Shown in pieces: positions 22,401 through 32,791 of a stretch of DNA of 64,000 nucleotides. Both the position numbers and the translations under genes were made by a program. Each line of letters opens with the position of its first letter. The first letter of the stretch is position 1. Location of the stretch: assembly GCF_030269925.1 (NCBI RefSeq), contig NC_085125.1, forward strand, positions 124,001 through 188,000, in the 5' to 3' direction. The notes under the pieces are model-generated. The model was given only the letters and a program-made list of their open reading frames with translations. It was not told the DNA's origin and did not search any database. The stretch comes from Bombyx mori. Lineage: Eukaryota; Arthropoda; Insecta; Lepidoptera; Bombycidae.

Positions 22401-22750
22401 GAGGTGGATGTGCGGCGTGACTAGGCTCGATAAAATCCGCAACGAGTACGTGCGTGGAAGTCTAGGTGTACGGGACATCGCCGACAAGATGCAGGAGAGT
22501 AGGCTGAGATGGTATGGTCACGTGAAAAGGAAGCAACCTGACTACGTCGGAAATTTGGCGCTACTGCTCGACCTCCCCGGTCGGAGACCTAGAGGCAGAC
22601 CCAAGACAAGGTGGAGGGACGTAGTGCTGAAGGACAAGAGAGAATGCAATGTTGCTGACGAGGATGTCGAAGACAGAGCGAAGTGGAGGAGTAAAGTCAG
22701 GAAAGCTGACCCCACCACCATGTGGGATAAATAGCTGGGAAGAGAGAGAG
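19469..22750 (+). mobile_element. Full-length RTE-clade LINE (3282 bp)
   Basis: Flanked by a perfect 16 bp direct repeat, atatttatttacattc, at 19453-19468 and 22751-22766. It has a 212 bp leader, a single 1017-codon ORF and almost no 3'UTR, ending in an (ag)n tail rather than poly-A. That layout is typical of RTE elements. The ORF is uninterrupted and the target duplication is exact, which points to a recent insertion. Confidence 0.94.
19681..22734 (+). CDS. RTE-clade endonuclease-reverse transcriptase, 1017 residues
   Basis: Single-ORF LINE polyprotein. The endonuclease shows N80 (TLNVGTL), E107 (LQETRW), D212 and N214 (GGDLNGHIG), SQIDYILV and a final TQHR in place of SDH, as is usual in RTE. 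The reverse transcriptase has [57 protein letters not shown] and YADD starting at residue 759. The C-terminal tail has [20 protein letters not shown], RLRWYGHV and [12 protein letters not shown]. It resembles the endonuclease-reverse transcriptases annotated in many Lepidoptera. The ATG at 19681 is the first in frame after the 5' boundary. Motifs are complete and the frame is open. Confidence 0.95.
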   Translation: MSDGNRYLLINPKNSPNFSNQMDRLHNTFGITNRASPRNDAQKYRPTSANNILGLPSHGRARLMKLVPNCSLKFRFATLNVGTLTGKTKELASLFKRRKVDFACLQETRWTGAKALNIGESYKLMYVGARHGRNGVAIAVKAEHLENFLEVNRINDRLMSLKVLVEGEVINVISAYAPQAGCSRAEKDSFWTTLEDHLRQIPSKETMLLGGDLNGHIGTENKAFKRVHGGHGFGTINEEGEVILSTAAAFDLAITNTFFAKKPEHTITYKSGQTTSQIDYILVNRAYIGRVTNCKVIPGECAVTQHRIVVMDMLFKKTSKTKTSHTPEITKWWNLKGDKIPEFCNHLSNLKVDTELDIDNIWDHLSKSIVKAGNITLGRTKGGRINNKETWWWTEAVQNAIQKKKDAFKTWQSTQTSEDQERYKRIKKETKKIVAVERAVALKTMYEQLETKEGQKCIFKLAKQRCWSTRDPTRCRAVKDPNGELLYGDSDVLSAWHQYYEQLLNPTQAAIQLTKVGRNIGLIPPIRPNEVKMALEKMANKKATGPDGIPVEAWKCLREHGIETLTKLFNCVLRSSKMPAAWRLSTIVPIYKGKGSKYECNNYRGIKLLSHTMKLYEGVIDSRLRSECSLSKNHYGFVQGLSTTDPMFALNTIAEEYREKLRPLYVAFLDMEKAFDRVPRDTIWWSLRKKIVPEHYVNVIIDMYRDARSMVRTVVGQTKPIAVAEGLHQGSVLSPFLFGMVIDSLTEVAQSSASWTFIYADDVAICTESRTKLREALLLWKQQLQAGGLILSVAKTHYMSFNDPDPGDNSPISIDGQLVNMCDQYKYLGTMMHRSGNLKCNIQHRIAAAWLKWREVSGVTCDRRMPVKLKGMIYKTIIRPVLMYGSETWAATKRNVHTIQVAEMKMLRWMCGVTRLDKIRNEYVRGSLGVRDIADKMQESRLRWYGHVKRKQPDYVGNLALLLDLPGRRPRGRPKTRWRDVVLKDKRECNVADEDVEDRAKWRSKVRKADPTTMWDK

Positions 22751-22766
22751 ATATTTATTTACATTC

Positions 22767-24420
22767 AAGGATCAATTTAGAACGAGGGAAAATAGGCTTA
22801 TCTGTGCCTGTTGGTGTTATCGTGCATACTGGCCACAATGCAGTAAGTTTTATTAACATGCTGAGTGACGTCTCGCGAGGGCCACGCGCGCTGCCCTCCC
22901 GCGCGACATTTTGAGCGGTTTCCACCTGCGACGGTCACCGCGTGTCTACCATTTGACATCTCTCGAAAAATAATGAGTCAATCAGAAGTCGCCCATTATT
23001 ATATTTCTTGACAATATTTGCGAAAAAGCACCTCAACGATTTCTGGGCGCTTCTTTATAATAATAGCGACCCGCCCTCGCTTCGCTTCGGAAACTGTAAT
23101 TTATTATTGATTTCTCGACTATTTAATGAATGTTATTATACATATAAACCTTCCTCTTCAATCACAGTATCTATTAAAAAAATAAAAAAAATAAAAACCG
23201 CATCAAAATCAGCATGTGAAGGGCCGTCAAACATTCATTCGCAAACTTAGCGGCTGTGCAAATGGGTTCGGTACTCAATTTGCGAACCCGTTTGCGCTTC
23301 CTCCTACACTTCGCACCATTGGTAGAAGAAAGTCGCAAGTACAATTACTTCAAATTTTTTTTATTTCACTATTCGTTAAAGGAGACCATGACACATGTGC
23401 TTAACAAGTTTGAAAAAAATATTCCAAAAAATGACGGAGATATTGCAAATTTTGCGAAATGCTAAGATTTTTATTTTTTAAATGATTCGCCTTATTAATT
23501 ACGTAATTTTTGTTATATTTGGTCATTTCTGAAATTTTCCCTATCAATAAAAGCTTATTGTTACTTATACACAATTTTATTAAAATATACGTGCATAAAT
23601 GAACATGCACACTTTTGACACGATATTTGATGAAGATGTGAAGTGCGCAAGTTCAGTTACGTATTTTTTATACGTGACTTTTTGAGAATCATTCATACGT
23701 AATATTATAAGCTCGCTTCTTCTATGATTAATTTCGCTGGATTTTAATTTTTAAATGAAAATACCTAATTTTATACTGTATATTTTGAAAATATTTCGTA
23801 ACGTAATTATAATTAAAAACAAAAACATTAGTATATCAGTTGGATAAACCACACAAAATACTTAATATTTACTTATTTCTTGCGAAATTTGATTATACAA
23901 AAATTTGTATCACGAAATTTCTGTTTGTTTTTAAATCTATCACGCACGAGAGTGGTGCATGGGCACTAGCTGAATAGTTCTCACGTGCATGCTGCTACCT
24001 AGATAACTATCATTGATCTAAACATATGTGTACCATTTTGAATACGTATATAGGTACCATTTTTTTACGCGAATTTAAATACGATACTCCTGCAAACTGT
24101 ACTGTAGAAGTAAAGTTATGGATATTATTGAAAGAAAACGTAAATGACTTGATGCGCATGCGCATGCATGACATGTCAATGAGTTTTACTGAAGATGGTA
24201 TTGAATCTAAATAAAGTCTCAAAGGAATGTTCTTCTTCTTATGACGATGGATCATAAACTAGTTTAAGTAATACAGTACAGAACAGTGGAACTAGACAAT
24301 GTGATTCCGTATTAGTTGTCGGAAACTATAAACTTTTATACAGAATCAACCAAAGAATCTCGATCAAAAGAAACACAATCGCATAATGCAAATATTTTAG
24401 AATTAGCGGAGGAGGACTGA
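22767..24420. other. Intergenic DNA with repeat scraps
   Basis: No host exon seen. Around 23060-23210 is a minus-strand Helitron-like terminus (gcgacccgccctcgcttcgc) followed by the common lepidopteran phrase cttcctcttcaatcac. At 23217-23310 is a fragment of the MADF-type Harbinger element (see 58853). The rest is AT-rich with nothing recognised. Confidence 0.5.
23217..23310 (+). repeat. Fragment of MADF-type Harbinger-like element
   Basis: Nearly identical to 58920-59003: ccgtcaaacattcattcgc, ttagcggctgtgcaaatggg and tttgcgcttcctcctac. Only the left 90 bp of the element is kept. Confidence 0.7.
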
Positions 24421-24872
24421 AGTCGTCGTGGCCTAAAGGATAAGACGTCCGGTGCATTCGTGTTGAAGCGATGCACCGATGTTCGAATCCCGCAGGCGGG
24501 TACCAATTTTTCTAATGAAATACGTACTCAACAAATGTTGACGATTGACTTCCACGGTTAAGGAATAACATCGTGTAATAAAAACCAAACCCGCAAAATT
24601 ATAATTTGCGTAATTACTGGTGGTAGGACCTCTTGTGAGTCCGCACGGGTAGGTACCACCACCCCGCCTATTTCCGCCGTGAAGCAGTAATGCGTTTCGG
24701 TTCGAAGGGTGGGGTAGCCGTTGTAACTATACTGAGACCTTAGAACTTATATCTCGAGGTGGGTGGCGCATTTACGTTGTAGATGTCTATGGGCTCCAGT
24801 AACCACTTAACACCAGGTGGGCTGTGAGCTCGTCCATCCATCTAAGCAATAAAAAAAAAAAAAAAAAAAAAA
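24421..24872 (+). mobile_element. Full-length Bm1 SINE
   Basis: About 450 bp. The head is tRNA-like, with A box tggcctaaagga (24429) and B box gttcgaatccc (24481), the split RNA polymerase III promoter. The body carries the boxes used to recognise other copies here: cgtgaagcagtaatgcg, ggtgggtggcgcatttac and accacttaacaccaggtggg. It ends in a 22 nt poly-A after ctaagcaat. This is the only copy in the window that keeps its 5' promoter. Confidence 0.93.
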
Positions 24873-25619
24873 GGAGAAAGTCAGTGGAAAAGAAAACCCT
24901 ATTTAAACTGCCAATGATATAAATTTCATCGCATCGTAGTTTACCCATAACAATAATCAAATAGCAATGAAAAGAATTAAAAAAGAATGCGAGATGAAAG
25001 TTCCTGGCAGGTGAAGAAGTAAAATATTCAAAATTTTTGGTAAATCATACCGTTAGTGGATACAGGAAAAGAGAAGAGAAAAAGTTACGAGAGATCCAAG
25101 TAGATAAAAGAAAAAAGTGTAACGAATAAATATATTATTGATGTTTGGGAAATTCTGAGCGTTAATAGAATTGTATTTTATTATCAGATTTGTAAAATCT
25201 AAGCCTAAACGTATGACACTGGTAGATTCGAAAAGACTAATAGCATAGACTTTGGAATATAATTTCCCAAAAAGTTTAAATACTGAAAATGTAGTAACTA
25301 TTTGCGAAAATATAATAATAATAATAATAATTATACATCGGATTTTTCTACCCTAAATTTTTTTATGCGTTACATGAAGGTGTAGGAACAAGCGGATGAT
25401 AAAAAGAAAAAGCAATTGAAATACGAATACGAGAATTATTTAAAGGACAAAAAATTGTACGGGATATAGGGGACATAAGGGATATACGGGACAAAAAATA
25501 GCACAGAAAAACAAAAATCAGTAGTAAACTTGATTTCGAAAAAATTTTGAGCGCACCTCAATCGGAGGTCGGAGTTTTTCGCAAGCAAACAAAATACCTA
25601 GTATAAAATTTCACTGTTG
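24873..25619. other. AT-rich intergenic DNA
   Basis: No gene or named repeat found. It includes an (aat)n microsatellite at about 25310-25332 and a short run of related ggga(c/t)ata units near 25455-25495. Confidence 0.4.
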
Positions 25620-26250
25620 ATCATATTTTAACTAAAGGTGGTTATTGCTATATGCGGCTTGCTGAAATTGCGAAAGGGGAAGCCAATAAAATAGATGTCT
25701 ATGGATTTTTTTACAAAATGAAGCATCCAGGGGTATCAGAAAAATATCGTTCTATTCGGAGAATTGTTCAGGACAAAACCGAAACTATTTAGTTTTGCAC
25801 TATATATGTATGTATAGATGTTGCAAGTAAAAATTATCCACGACTTTTAAAAAAAATCTCATTCTCAGAATGAAGGAGACTCGATGCAGCATGTAGAAAC
25901 AAAAAAAAACAAGTTTATTATTTACCAGATGAAAAGCACTCAATCGTTCGCAATGCGAAAGTAAATACGAAGAAGTATGTATTGTGAAACACATGATATA
26001 AGAGAATTTCTTTAATTATAAACGATTAGTTGAACTTGCTAAAAACTGGTATGAGGATACCGCTGGCAACAAAGTTTTGTGGTCTAAAATCAAACGATTA
26101 TTTGCTGATCTCCAAAATCCTATAATTATTAATATGAAATATGATATTTATGAAGAAGAACCTAAAGGGTTAATACCAATGCAAATTACAGAAAGGGAAG
26201 GCAGAACAGAAAGGCTCAGAGTGAAAGTAACCAAGTATTATCGGCGCTAA
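25620..26250 (+). pseudogene. Decayed coding region, possibly POT1-like
   Basis: Two protein-like stretches on the same strand are joined by frame breaks. The first (ATG at 25652, 46 codons) contains KIDVYGFFYKMKHPGVSEKY and RRIVQDKTE. The next part reads SKNYPRLLKK in another frame. The last (about 26029-26250) reads KRLVELAKNWYED, KIKRLFADLQNP and TERLRVKVTKYYRR. The order (VYGF strand, a V-D-T turn, an LLKK stretch, then a helix and LFADLQ) resembles the N-terminal OB folds of POT1 telomere proteins in my reading. This is an alignment by eye with weak identity. If wrong, it is an unidentified pseudogene. Confidence 0.3.
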
Positions 26251-27058
26251 TGCAGATATACAATGGTCTATTTCCAATTTCTAGAAATTTCAACAGAGAC
26301 TTGATAAGTCCTTGTTAGGGCAATAACATACGATCGCATTATCTTGGTTTTTATAAAAGATTATGTACGTCTTGAGCATTTTATTGACTAATTTACTTTT
26401 AAACATTATTATCCAGTCCTTTTGTTTAATTAATCTGGTTGATTTCATTCAATATGTTCATATTAACAATTTAAATTTAATTACTACCTTAAGCATTCAA
26501 TTTTCACATAAATAATAGCAAACAAATGTTGTTGTAGTAAAAAAAAACGATTTATTAAATATATTTTAACGTTTTCTGTCAGAGTAGAATAAGTAAGTTG
26601 TTAGTGATACAGACATATTTATTTTATTATTAAACTTGTAATAAAAACATAAATTCATTTACTATGATTATTTCTATTTTAATTCTTCCGCAACAAAGGC
26701 GTATTTTTTTATACACATACATAGGCTAGGTCAATTTTGTCGGCAAGAAATACGTAATTAAAATTACGAAGCTATGATTCGTGTGAACACCGTAGCAACA
26801 AAGCGGTTACTTTACTTATTCCTAAAAGTCATAATATCATAACGGGGATTAAAGACGTAACCGATTAATTTCAAATTATTTCGAAAACTACTCAATATTG
26901 TTTTAAATCAATAACAGATATATATGCAGCTTAATTTTATCCATGAAGTCTCTTAAGAACATTTTCATCTAGGATTTACCATTTCTTAACAAAACAGTTT
27001 TTTTACGTTCCTGAAAAGTTCGAGTTTTTCACTTGCGACCTTTTTCCACGAATGGTGC
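26251..27058. other. AT-rich intergenic DNA
   Basis: No gene, RNA or repeat recognised. Confidence 0.4.
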
Positions 27059-27456
27059 GACTTGTTTATGAATGTCTCACGAATTTCTCCTCCTTTTTAA
27101 TTCGTCAATAGAACATTGAATAGAAAAAGAGTTTTGAATTCTTTCCCAGACATCGTTAACAGCCATGCTGTTTTTATGGGATTTCTTTTGATGAAGATAT
27201 GCTACACAGTAGACGTCACGATCTATGAAAATAGCGAAACGTCCGTTGCCTTCGCAATCCTGGGCGCAACTGGTCAACTGGTCACACGAATGTGTGGGAG
27301 ACTACGCGAAAGATCGCGGCTCGCGCGCTTTGATGTCTGTTAAAAAACCGACAGCTTGGAAAACCACGAATGCAGCGAAAACTTTGCATAATCATTTGCA
27401 AATGTCGTCCTACACTTGCGGGTTTGCGTATTCGTGCGAATATGAGTGACCGGTAT
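27059..27456 (-). mobile_element. Harbinger-like remnant with MADF-domain piece
   Basis: The minus strand encodes QKKSHKNSMAVNDVWERI and SIQCSIDELKRRRNS, part of a MADF DNA-binding domain, and matches 59022-59207. The right end, gcgaatatgagtgaccgg, matches the end of the element at 58853-59466. The left end and the rest of the MADF protein are missing. Confidence 0.65.
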
Positions 27457-27793
27457 TAAGCTAATGTTGTACTATAGGAGGGTGGTTGGAATATTAAAAA
27501 AAGGAAATAAACGGCTACTTCTAAGCAAACATGAGTGGCCACGCTGATGATAAGTGACCTCAGCATGCCTGACGTCACGCCTTTTAAAACCACCAGGACT
27601 TCATCACTCCGTCATGTACAAGTTTATTTAAATTCCATGTAATTGAAATTCAATTCTCATAAACTTTGATCTCAAATTCGTGATTTCAATTTTATGACTA
27701 CCTGTACTACGAGTGTGTATATAATAGCAAATTACACAGTCAAGGCAACTTTTTTGTTACAGAATTGATAAATAATAAAAATATTGATACATA

Positions 27794-28151
27794 TCTTATA
27801 CCTTTAAACGAGCAATTCTTGTATATTAATATACATATAATCTGAATCTCGGAAACGGCTCCAACGATTTTCATAAAATTTAGTATACAGGGGATTTTGT
27901 GGGCGATAAATCGATCTAGCTACGAATTATTTCAGAAAATGTTGTTTTAATCGTGTTTTCAATTTTCAACTTTATCGATTGACTCTTCCCGACATCTATT
28001 GGTGAATAATAATACTATTAAGCTATTTCAGCAAATGGCGTTGTTAAGCCACCCGAAGCCAATGAGTGTTTGGTTTGTTTATTTATATTATTTGTGTCTT
28101 TTTCATATAAAATATAAAAAAAATACCGAGCAAAGCTCAGTCATCGTCTAG
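27794..28151 (+). mobile_element. Non-autonomous Helitron
   Basis: Begins TCTTATACC directly after an A and ends CTAG directly before a T, as expected for Helitron insertion between A and T. A short hairpin (gagcaaagctc, 28130-28140) lies about 8 nt before the CTAG end. There is no coding sequence. The interior phrase ctcggaaacggctccaacg is frequent in lepidopteran Helitrons. Confidence 0.72.
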
Positions 28152-28644
28152 TTTACTTAATTTGAATGCACATAAACTGTAAATCATAATTGTATTTTTA
28201 GAACACTTTTGTCTTTGTATTACTTGAAATTTAATAAGCAAAGAATAGCTTACCCCTCTTTACACTCGAATTTTGAATAATGTCGTGTCAATTTAATTGA
28301 TGTAAATTTTAACATATTACACCGAACAATGGACATTGTGATGTGTAAGTAGTTTGACACGGCGTCCTCGCAAAGCAGCGTTGACTACCTCTCTGTCTCG
28401 TGACTTGTAAAATAAAAAGCAGGTAAACTCATACATGCATAAAATGGATTGTGCGCGAATGTGCCAGGTAATTTTGTATTTTTATTTGTCTGCTGTGTTA
28501 TATTATCGAAAATTGTATTTCAGCTTTTGAAAATATCTTACTTGAATTCTAAACAATAAACCGTTACGTTTTAGAAATAAAGTTTCTTTGCACACATAAC
28601 ATACTATCATACAGCCTAGCCATAAATACTGTTAAAAACAATTC

Positions 28645-28740
28645 ATTTAAGATCCTCCCGATCCACTATCGGCGCTTTTAGGCCTTTCAAACACCAGTGA
28701 CCGTTCATGAACTGTGTACTCATTTGTGATTCTTTATTAC
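28645..28740 (-). repeat. Dispersed repeat, GAGCTCACGGGCTCAA family, 3' fragment
   Basis: gatcctcccgatccactatc, ggcgcttttaggcc and ccagtgaccgttc match the reverse complement of the distal part of this family (compare 44133-44200). Confidence 0.5.
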
Positions 28741-28759
28741 GACGTAATGAGACCGAACA

Positions 28760-29160
28760 TTGGACAAGTGGATCAGGTACGACAAGAACGTCCGAAAAAG
28801 GTCGTGGTCAAAGGCCGGTCAGGCTTCACAGACTGGCGAAACCCGGGCTAACTCGCAAGCCCGGGTTGATGTGGTGGTGATGATGTGTGTGTGGTGGGAT
28901 TGGAAGGGCATTATTCATTATGAGCTGTTACCACCAGGCAGGACCATCGATTCTGAATTCTACTGCGAACAACTGATGAGATTAAAGCAAGAAGTTGAGA
29001 AAAAGCGGCTGGAATTAATCAACAGAAGGGGTGTCGTTTTCCATCATGATAACGCTAGACCTCACACATCTTTAGCCACTCAGCAAAAATTAAGAGCTTG
29101 GCTGGGAGATGTTAATGCATCCGCCGTATAGTCCTGACCTTGCATCTTCAGATTTCCAAT
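28760..29160 (+). pseudogene. Decayed mariner transposase fragment
   Basis: Frame-corrected reading contains WIRYDKNVRKRSWSKAGQ, MCVWWDWKGIIHYELLPPG, SEFYCEQLMRLK and VVFHHDNARPHTS, then [13 protein letters not shown] after a frameshift near 29115. It keeps the second Asp and the region up to the third. The N-terminal DNA-binding domain and the first catalytic Asp are gone. It is a different mariner lineage from the intact one at 3048, since it has NARPHTS where that has NASSYTA. Confidence 0.82.
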
Positions 29161-29377
29161 CTCAGGGGGCCCTCGAATCCTTACCAGAAATCTCGATCAA
29201 TCTGAACTTTTGGAAATTTCTCCTATTTTCAAAATAAATATGACGGGCTGCAACCCCACTTTATTCATGACAACTCAGATGAGAGAAATTCAAATGTTAT
29301 GCTTAGGGAATTCCCCTAAATTCTTTCTGTAGGTTGCCAGTGCTGTCAATTTGACGGATAGTGATATGTGCGCTTTA

Positions 29378-29720
29378 TTATTCATCGATGTGCGTTTTAT
29401 TCGGAATTCGAGTTAATATTTTTTCTTCCTTTTTGACAACATAAAAATTACTTATTATATTGCGTATGGCACAAATAGTAAAACTGTCTACGTTAATTTT
29501 ATTACTCAGACATCGCTTCTTGCGAGGTGTTGTAAGCCTGGGTACAAGAGTCATATGAGAGGTCGCTGATGTTGATGCTTCTGGGATCTGTATTTCCAAC
29601 GCAGAACTTTCTTTCAATTTTTTAAATTCATTTTTAATTCTCATTATTGTTCGTTTTGACACTCCCGTTGCTTGCCAAGTTCTTTTAATAATATTGTCGA
29701 TCGGAATAATGTAAGATTTC
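29378..29720 (-). pseudogene. IS630/Tc1-type transposase N-terminal remnant
   Basis: Minus-strand reading gives IIKRTWQATGVSKRTIMRIK, a clear helix-turn-helix, then a PRKKR basic run and VDSFTICAIRNIISNFYVV-like linker. The motif order matches remnants at 8799-9530 and 43180-43700. No catalytic domain is present. Confidence 0.6.
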
Positions 29721-30117
29721 TTCTTGTTTTCCAGTTCAAAAAACTCAATTTTTAAAATCTGCGTTCTCCGCTATGTATGGTTTTACTAATTTTTACAATT
29801 AAATAATAACAACAACAAGTAAAACTTTAAATCAACAACAACAATATTTGGCAAAAAAATACACTAATAACAACTATAACAATCAAAAAGAAGCGCGCAA
29901 AAATAACGAGTGACCACGGTAACGTCGTAACCCTACTAGTCATAGATTAGACACTTCTCAAATATTGCAAACCACCACCTCACGCCTACATTGCGCATGC
30001 GCCGGTTTGCGCACCCGTCGCGGTGTCGTGGGCAACAGCGGTAGAGCGTGCGGGGAATCGGGAAGGGGGCCGCATTTCGCTTGGTTGAGTAGTAAGACTC
30101 AAATGTACAGTTTGTTA

Positions 30118-30170
30118 CCTTGACCTAAAGGTATTAGTTACCAGGTCATAAAATCCCTTTAAAAAAAACA
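30118..30170 (+). repeat. 3' end of the GGCGGGAACGCGAGG retroposon
   Basis: acctaaaggtattagttac, caggtcataaaatcccttt and an A run match the 3' ends at 40620-40668 and 41449-41490. Confidence 0.6.
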
Positions 30171-30329
30171 GGTTTGTTAAAGTCTTGCTTTTTTTGTGAT
30201 TTAGGGATGATTAGTAGCTCGGATGTCTTTCCAGTTTCATCAGATCATCAGGACAGGTGGGCGAGCAAAGGCATAGCCAGAAGGGATGGGATATGCTGAT
30301 AGCTGCCCGAACACCTCCAAAAGGGACCT

Positions 30330-30590
30330 AATGACATAAAACCAGCTAGTTCGCGAATGAATCTACAGTGGGTTGTGTCTATGGGTTAGTTCGCATGTCG
30401 AACTCTTCGTCACAGTCGCCGAGTTCGACGAGGGCGGAAACCGGTGAGCGGTGCTTGGAGAACCTTAAAGCACCGAGAGTGGATCTGGGGATCTGATTAG
30501 ACGTCATGTTTTGGGCCAGGGCGCGGCGGCGGCTTTGCTTTGCCCCATCCGCGTCGCCTGGAATCGGATAAGATCAATTTTATTTTAACC
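30330..30590 (+). repeat. Dispersed repeat, GAGCTCACGGGCTCAA family, distal part
   Basis: gtgggttgtgtctatgggtt, gagttcgacgagggcg, cggtgagcggtgcttggaga and aaagcaccgagagtggatc match the reverse complement of 44133-44290 and 44850-44960. Confidence 0.6.
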
Positions 30591-30654
30591 TTACCGTAAT
30601 TGTCTTCCATCTACCATAATTTTGGCTAGCAGCACCTTAAATAATTATAGAGAG

Positions 30655-31355
30655 ATTTTTAACTTTTTGGTGGGAACGCAAGGAGTGAAGTTGCGTGATT
30701 TGTTTTATTTTGTCTTCCAAAAAGTCCACTGAAAAAATCTCACTAAATGTCCACCATTCTAATGAGATTATATTTCATCCCACATGATCTCATCTCATTT
30801 CATTTAATTTCATCCCAGTTGATCTCAAATTAATCATCTTCATTTCATTTCACGCCATATTATCATTTTTCATCATCATTTCAAAAAATAATAGAGGGAT
30901 TTGATGAATATTTTTTTAAGGGATTTATGGTAATTTATGGATTTATGGGTATTAGGGTAATCATGACCTTTAAGTCATATCTTATTTTAATTTATATTCT
31001 TATTTTTATGAAAAATGATAATATGGAGTGAAATGAAATGAATATGATTAATTTGAGACATTAATCAACTGGGATGAAATGAAATGAAATGATATGAGAT
31101 GATATGGGATGAAATATAATCTCAGTAAAATGGTGGTCATTTAATAAGATTTTTTCAGTGGACTTTTTGAAGGATCCCGAGAAGTTACGTCCAGCGGCTT
31201 TGTTTCATTTCCCACATTTGTGCACTTTTACAGATATTAAGCAGTTAAAAAACCACCGTTATTACACATTTAAATCTGAAGAAACACTAAATAGACAAAA
31301 TAAAACAAATCACACAACTTCACTCCTCGCGTTCCCGCCAAAAAGTCCATTTGAT
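30655..31355. repeat. Inverted pair of GGCGGGAACGCGAGG retroposon copies
   Basis: The left half starts actttttggtgggaacgc in plus orientation. The right half ends cgcgttcccgccaaaaagt, the reverse orientation. Both halves carry ggactttttg/ccaaaaagtc with cactgaaaaaatc and the degenerate tttcatttaatttcatccc tract. Together they make a long imperfect inverted repeat of about 700 bp. Confidence 0.65.
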
Positions 31356-31783
31356 GACATTTGATGGGAGTGACCCATAGATAATCACTGCATATTTATT
31401 ACCTACCTATTCTCCTCCCGATGCTACCATAAATGACATAGGTAGGTACCTACCTAATTAATAAATACACGTAGGTACCTACAGTATGCGTGCGAGTTCA
31501 TGTCCATGACTACTCCGCTTCCAAATCAAATCAAATCAAATAAAAAAAAATTATTCAACATAAATGAAAGTACATACTTGTTGAACGTCAAAAGAACTAC
31601 CGCCAACTACTCCAACAAGTTCAGGTAGAAAAAAACCTACACTGATTCGGACTCTGATCTATCGGTTGTCTTTTCATCTGATAGTAATTGAATCGGAATT
31701 TAAAAAATATTTTTCTCTATTAGAAATAAATAAGTAATTACTTATTACATTCATTTTATAATTTGCAAAACGAGCTAGTTACA

Positions 31784-32201
31784 GGTAGTTTTCCAATTAC
31801 AGCACAAGAGCGCATTATGCGGCATAATGCTCAACGTTGAATGTTCCAACTACAGCAACGCTTCGCACAATCGAGCACTCTCAAAAGTACTGCTCTCGCG
31901 TGATACTCGTAATCGATACCGACTCAGTGACAAAAAATTGACAAGTGTTTTTTCTTTAAGTTGGCATTGATCGAAATTTTGTTTATATTATCGTTAGTAA
32001 TATTATTAAATGTTGAAAAAAATTGTAAGGCTTTCGTTTCGTCGTAGTTTCTTAGAAATAATCAATGCTAATTAAAACTGTGCTAACTTAGCGCACTCTG
32101 CTGATGCATTTGAAAACTAATTCACGTTCCAATTAAGCTTCAGCATAATTCGGCATTGTGCGTCACTGAGTCGCATTATGCTCTGTAATTGGAAAACTAC
32201 C
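31784..32201. mobile_element. MITE with perfect 19 bp terminal inverted repeats
   Basis: ggtagttttccaattacag at 31784-31802 is repeated exactly inverted at 32183-32201. The flanks carry a 3 bp direct repeat, aca (31781-31783 and 32202-32204). The internal gcgcattatgc motif is also inverted. There is no coding capacity. A 3 bp duplication suggests PIF/Harbinger or a similar superfamily. It lies about 590 bp upstream of the CCDC50-like start codon. Confidence 0.75.
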
Positions 32202-32791
32202 ACATTAAACCAAATTGACAGCTCTTGACTAAATCGGTAGCTATTATCGATATTACCATAATTAACTATGTTCAGCACTACCGCATTCCTCAGGATGGAC
32301 ATGAACTCGCGCGCCTACTGTAGGTAGCTACTAAATATGACTATATGACAAAAGTGTTTGTTTTGGAAAATATGCTAGCATTGCTAGATAATGTAATTAC
32401 GAAATATACATGTACGGTTTTAAGCAAAGAATATAATATAAAAGCTGCGTTAGTGATGGTGGATACATTAATTCGAAAGTAATCATCGATAGATAATTTT
32501 CTGTTTCCATTGTTTGACTAGTTCACAGAGAGAAATTAAAAAGTTCCCACGCTGCTCACAAAGCGCTCAGAAAGTCGTGAAACGTATCTGCATACAAATA
32601 CATATTATCGTGTTGTAAGAGTGTATGCGATGTTACTAGCACTGACTAGTGCCGTCATCGTCCAACTATTTACGTCCGGAATAGTCGTGTTGACAACGAA
32701 TTCGTGTAACGTGCTGCTAATGCAACTCCACATTTTCGCTTAAAGACAAACGTTGTGGAAAGTCTCGACTTTCTAGCGTTGCGCACGAACG

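Noticed and set aside
24421..24500. A genuine tRNA gene
   Set aside because: A and B boxes are present, but they are the head of a Bm1 SINE and the acceptor and anticodon stems do not close into a cloverleaf.
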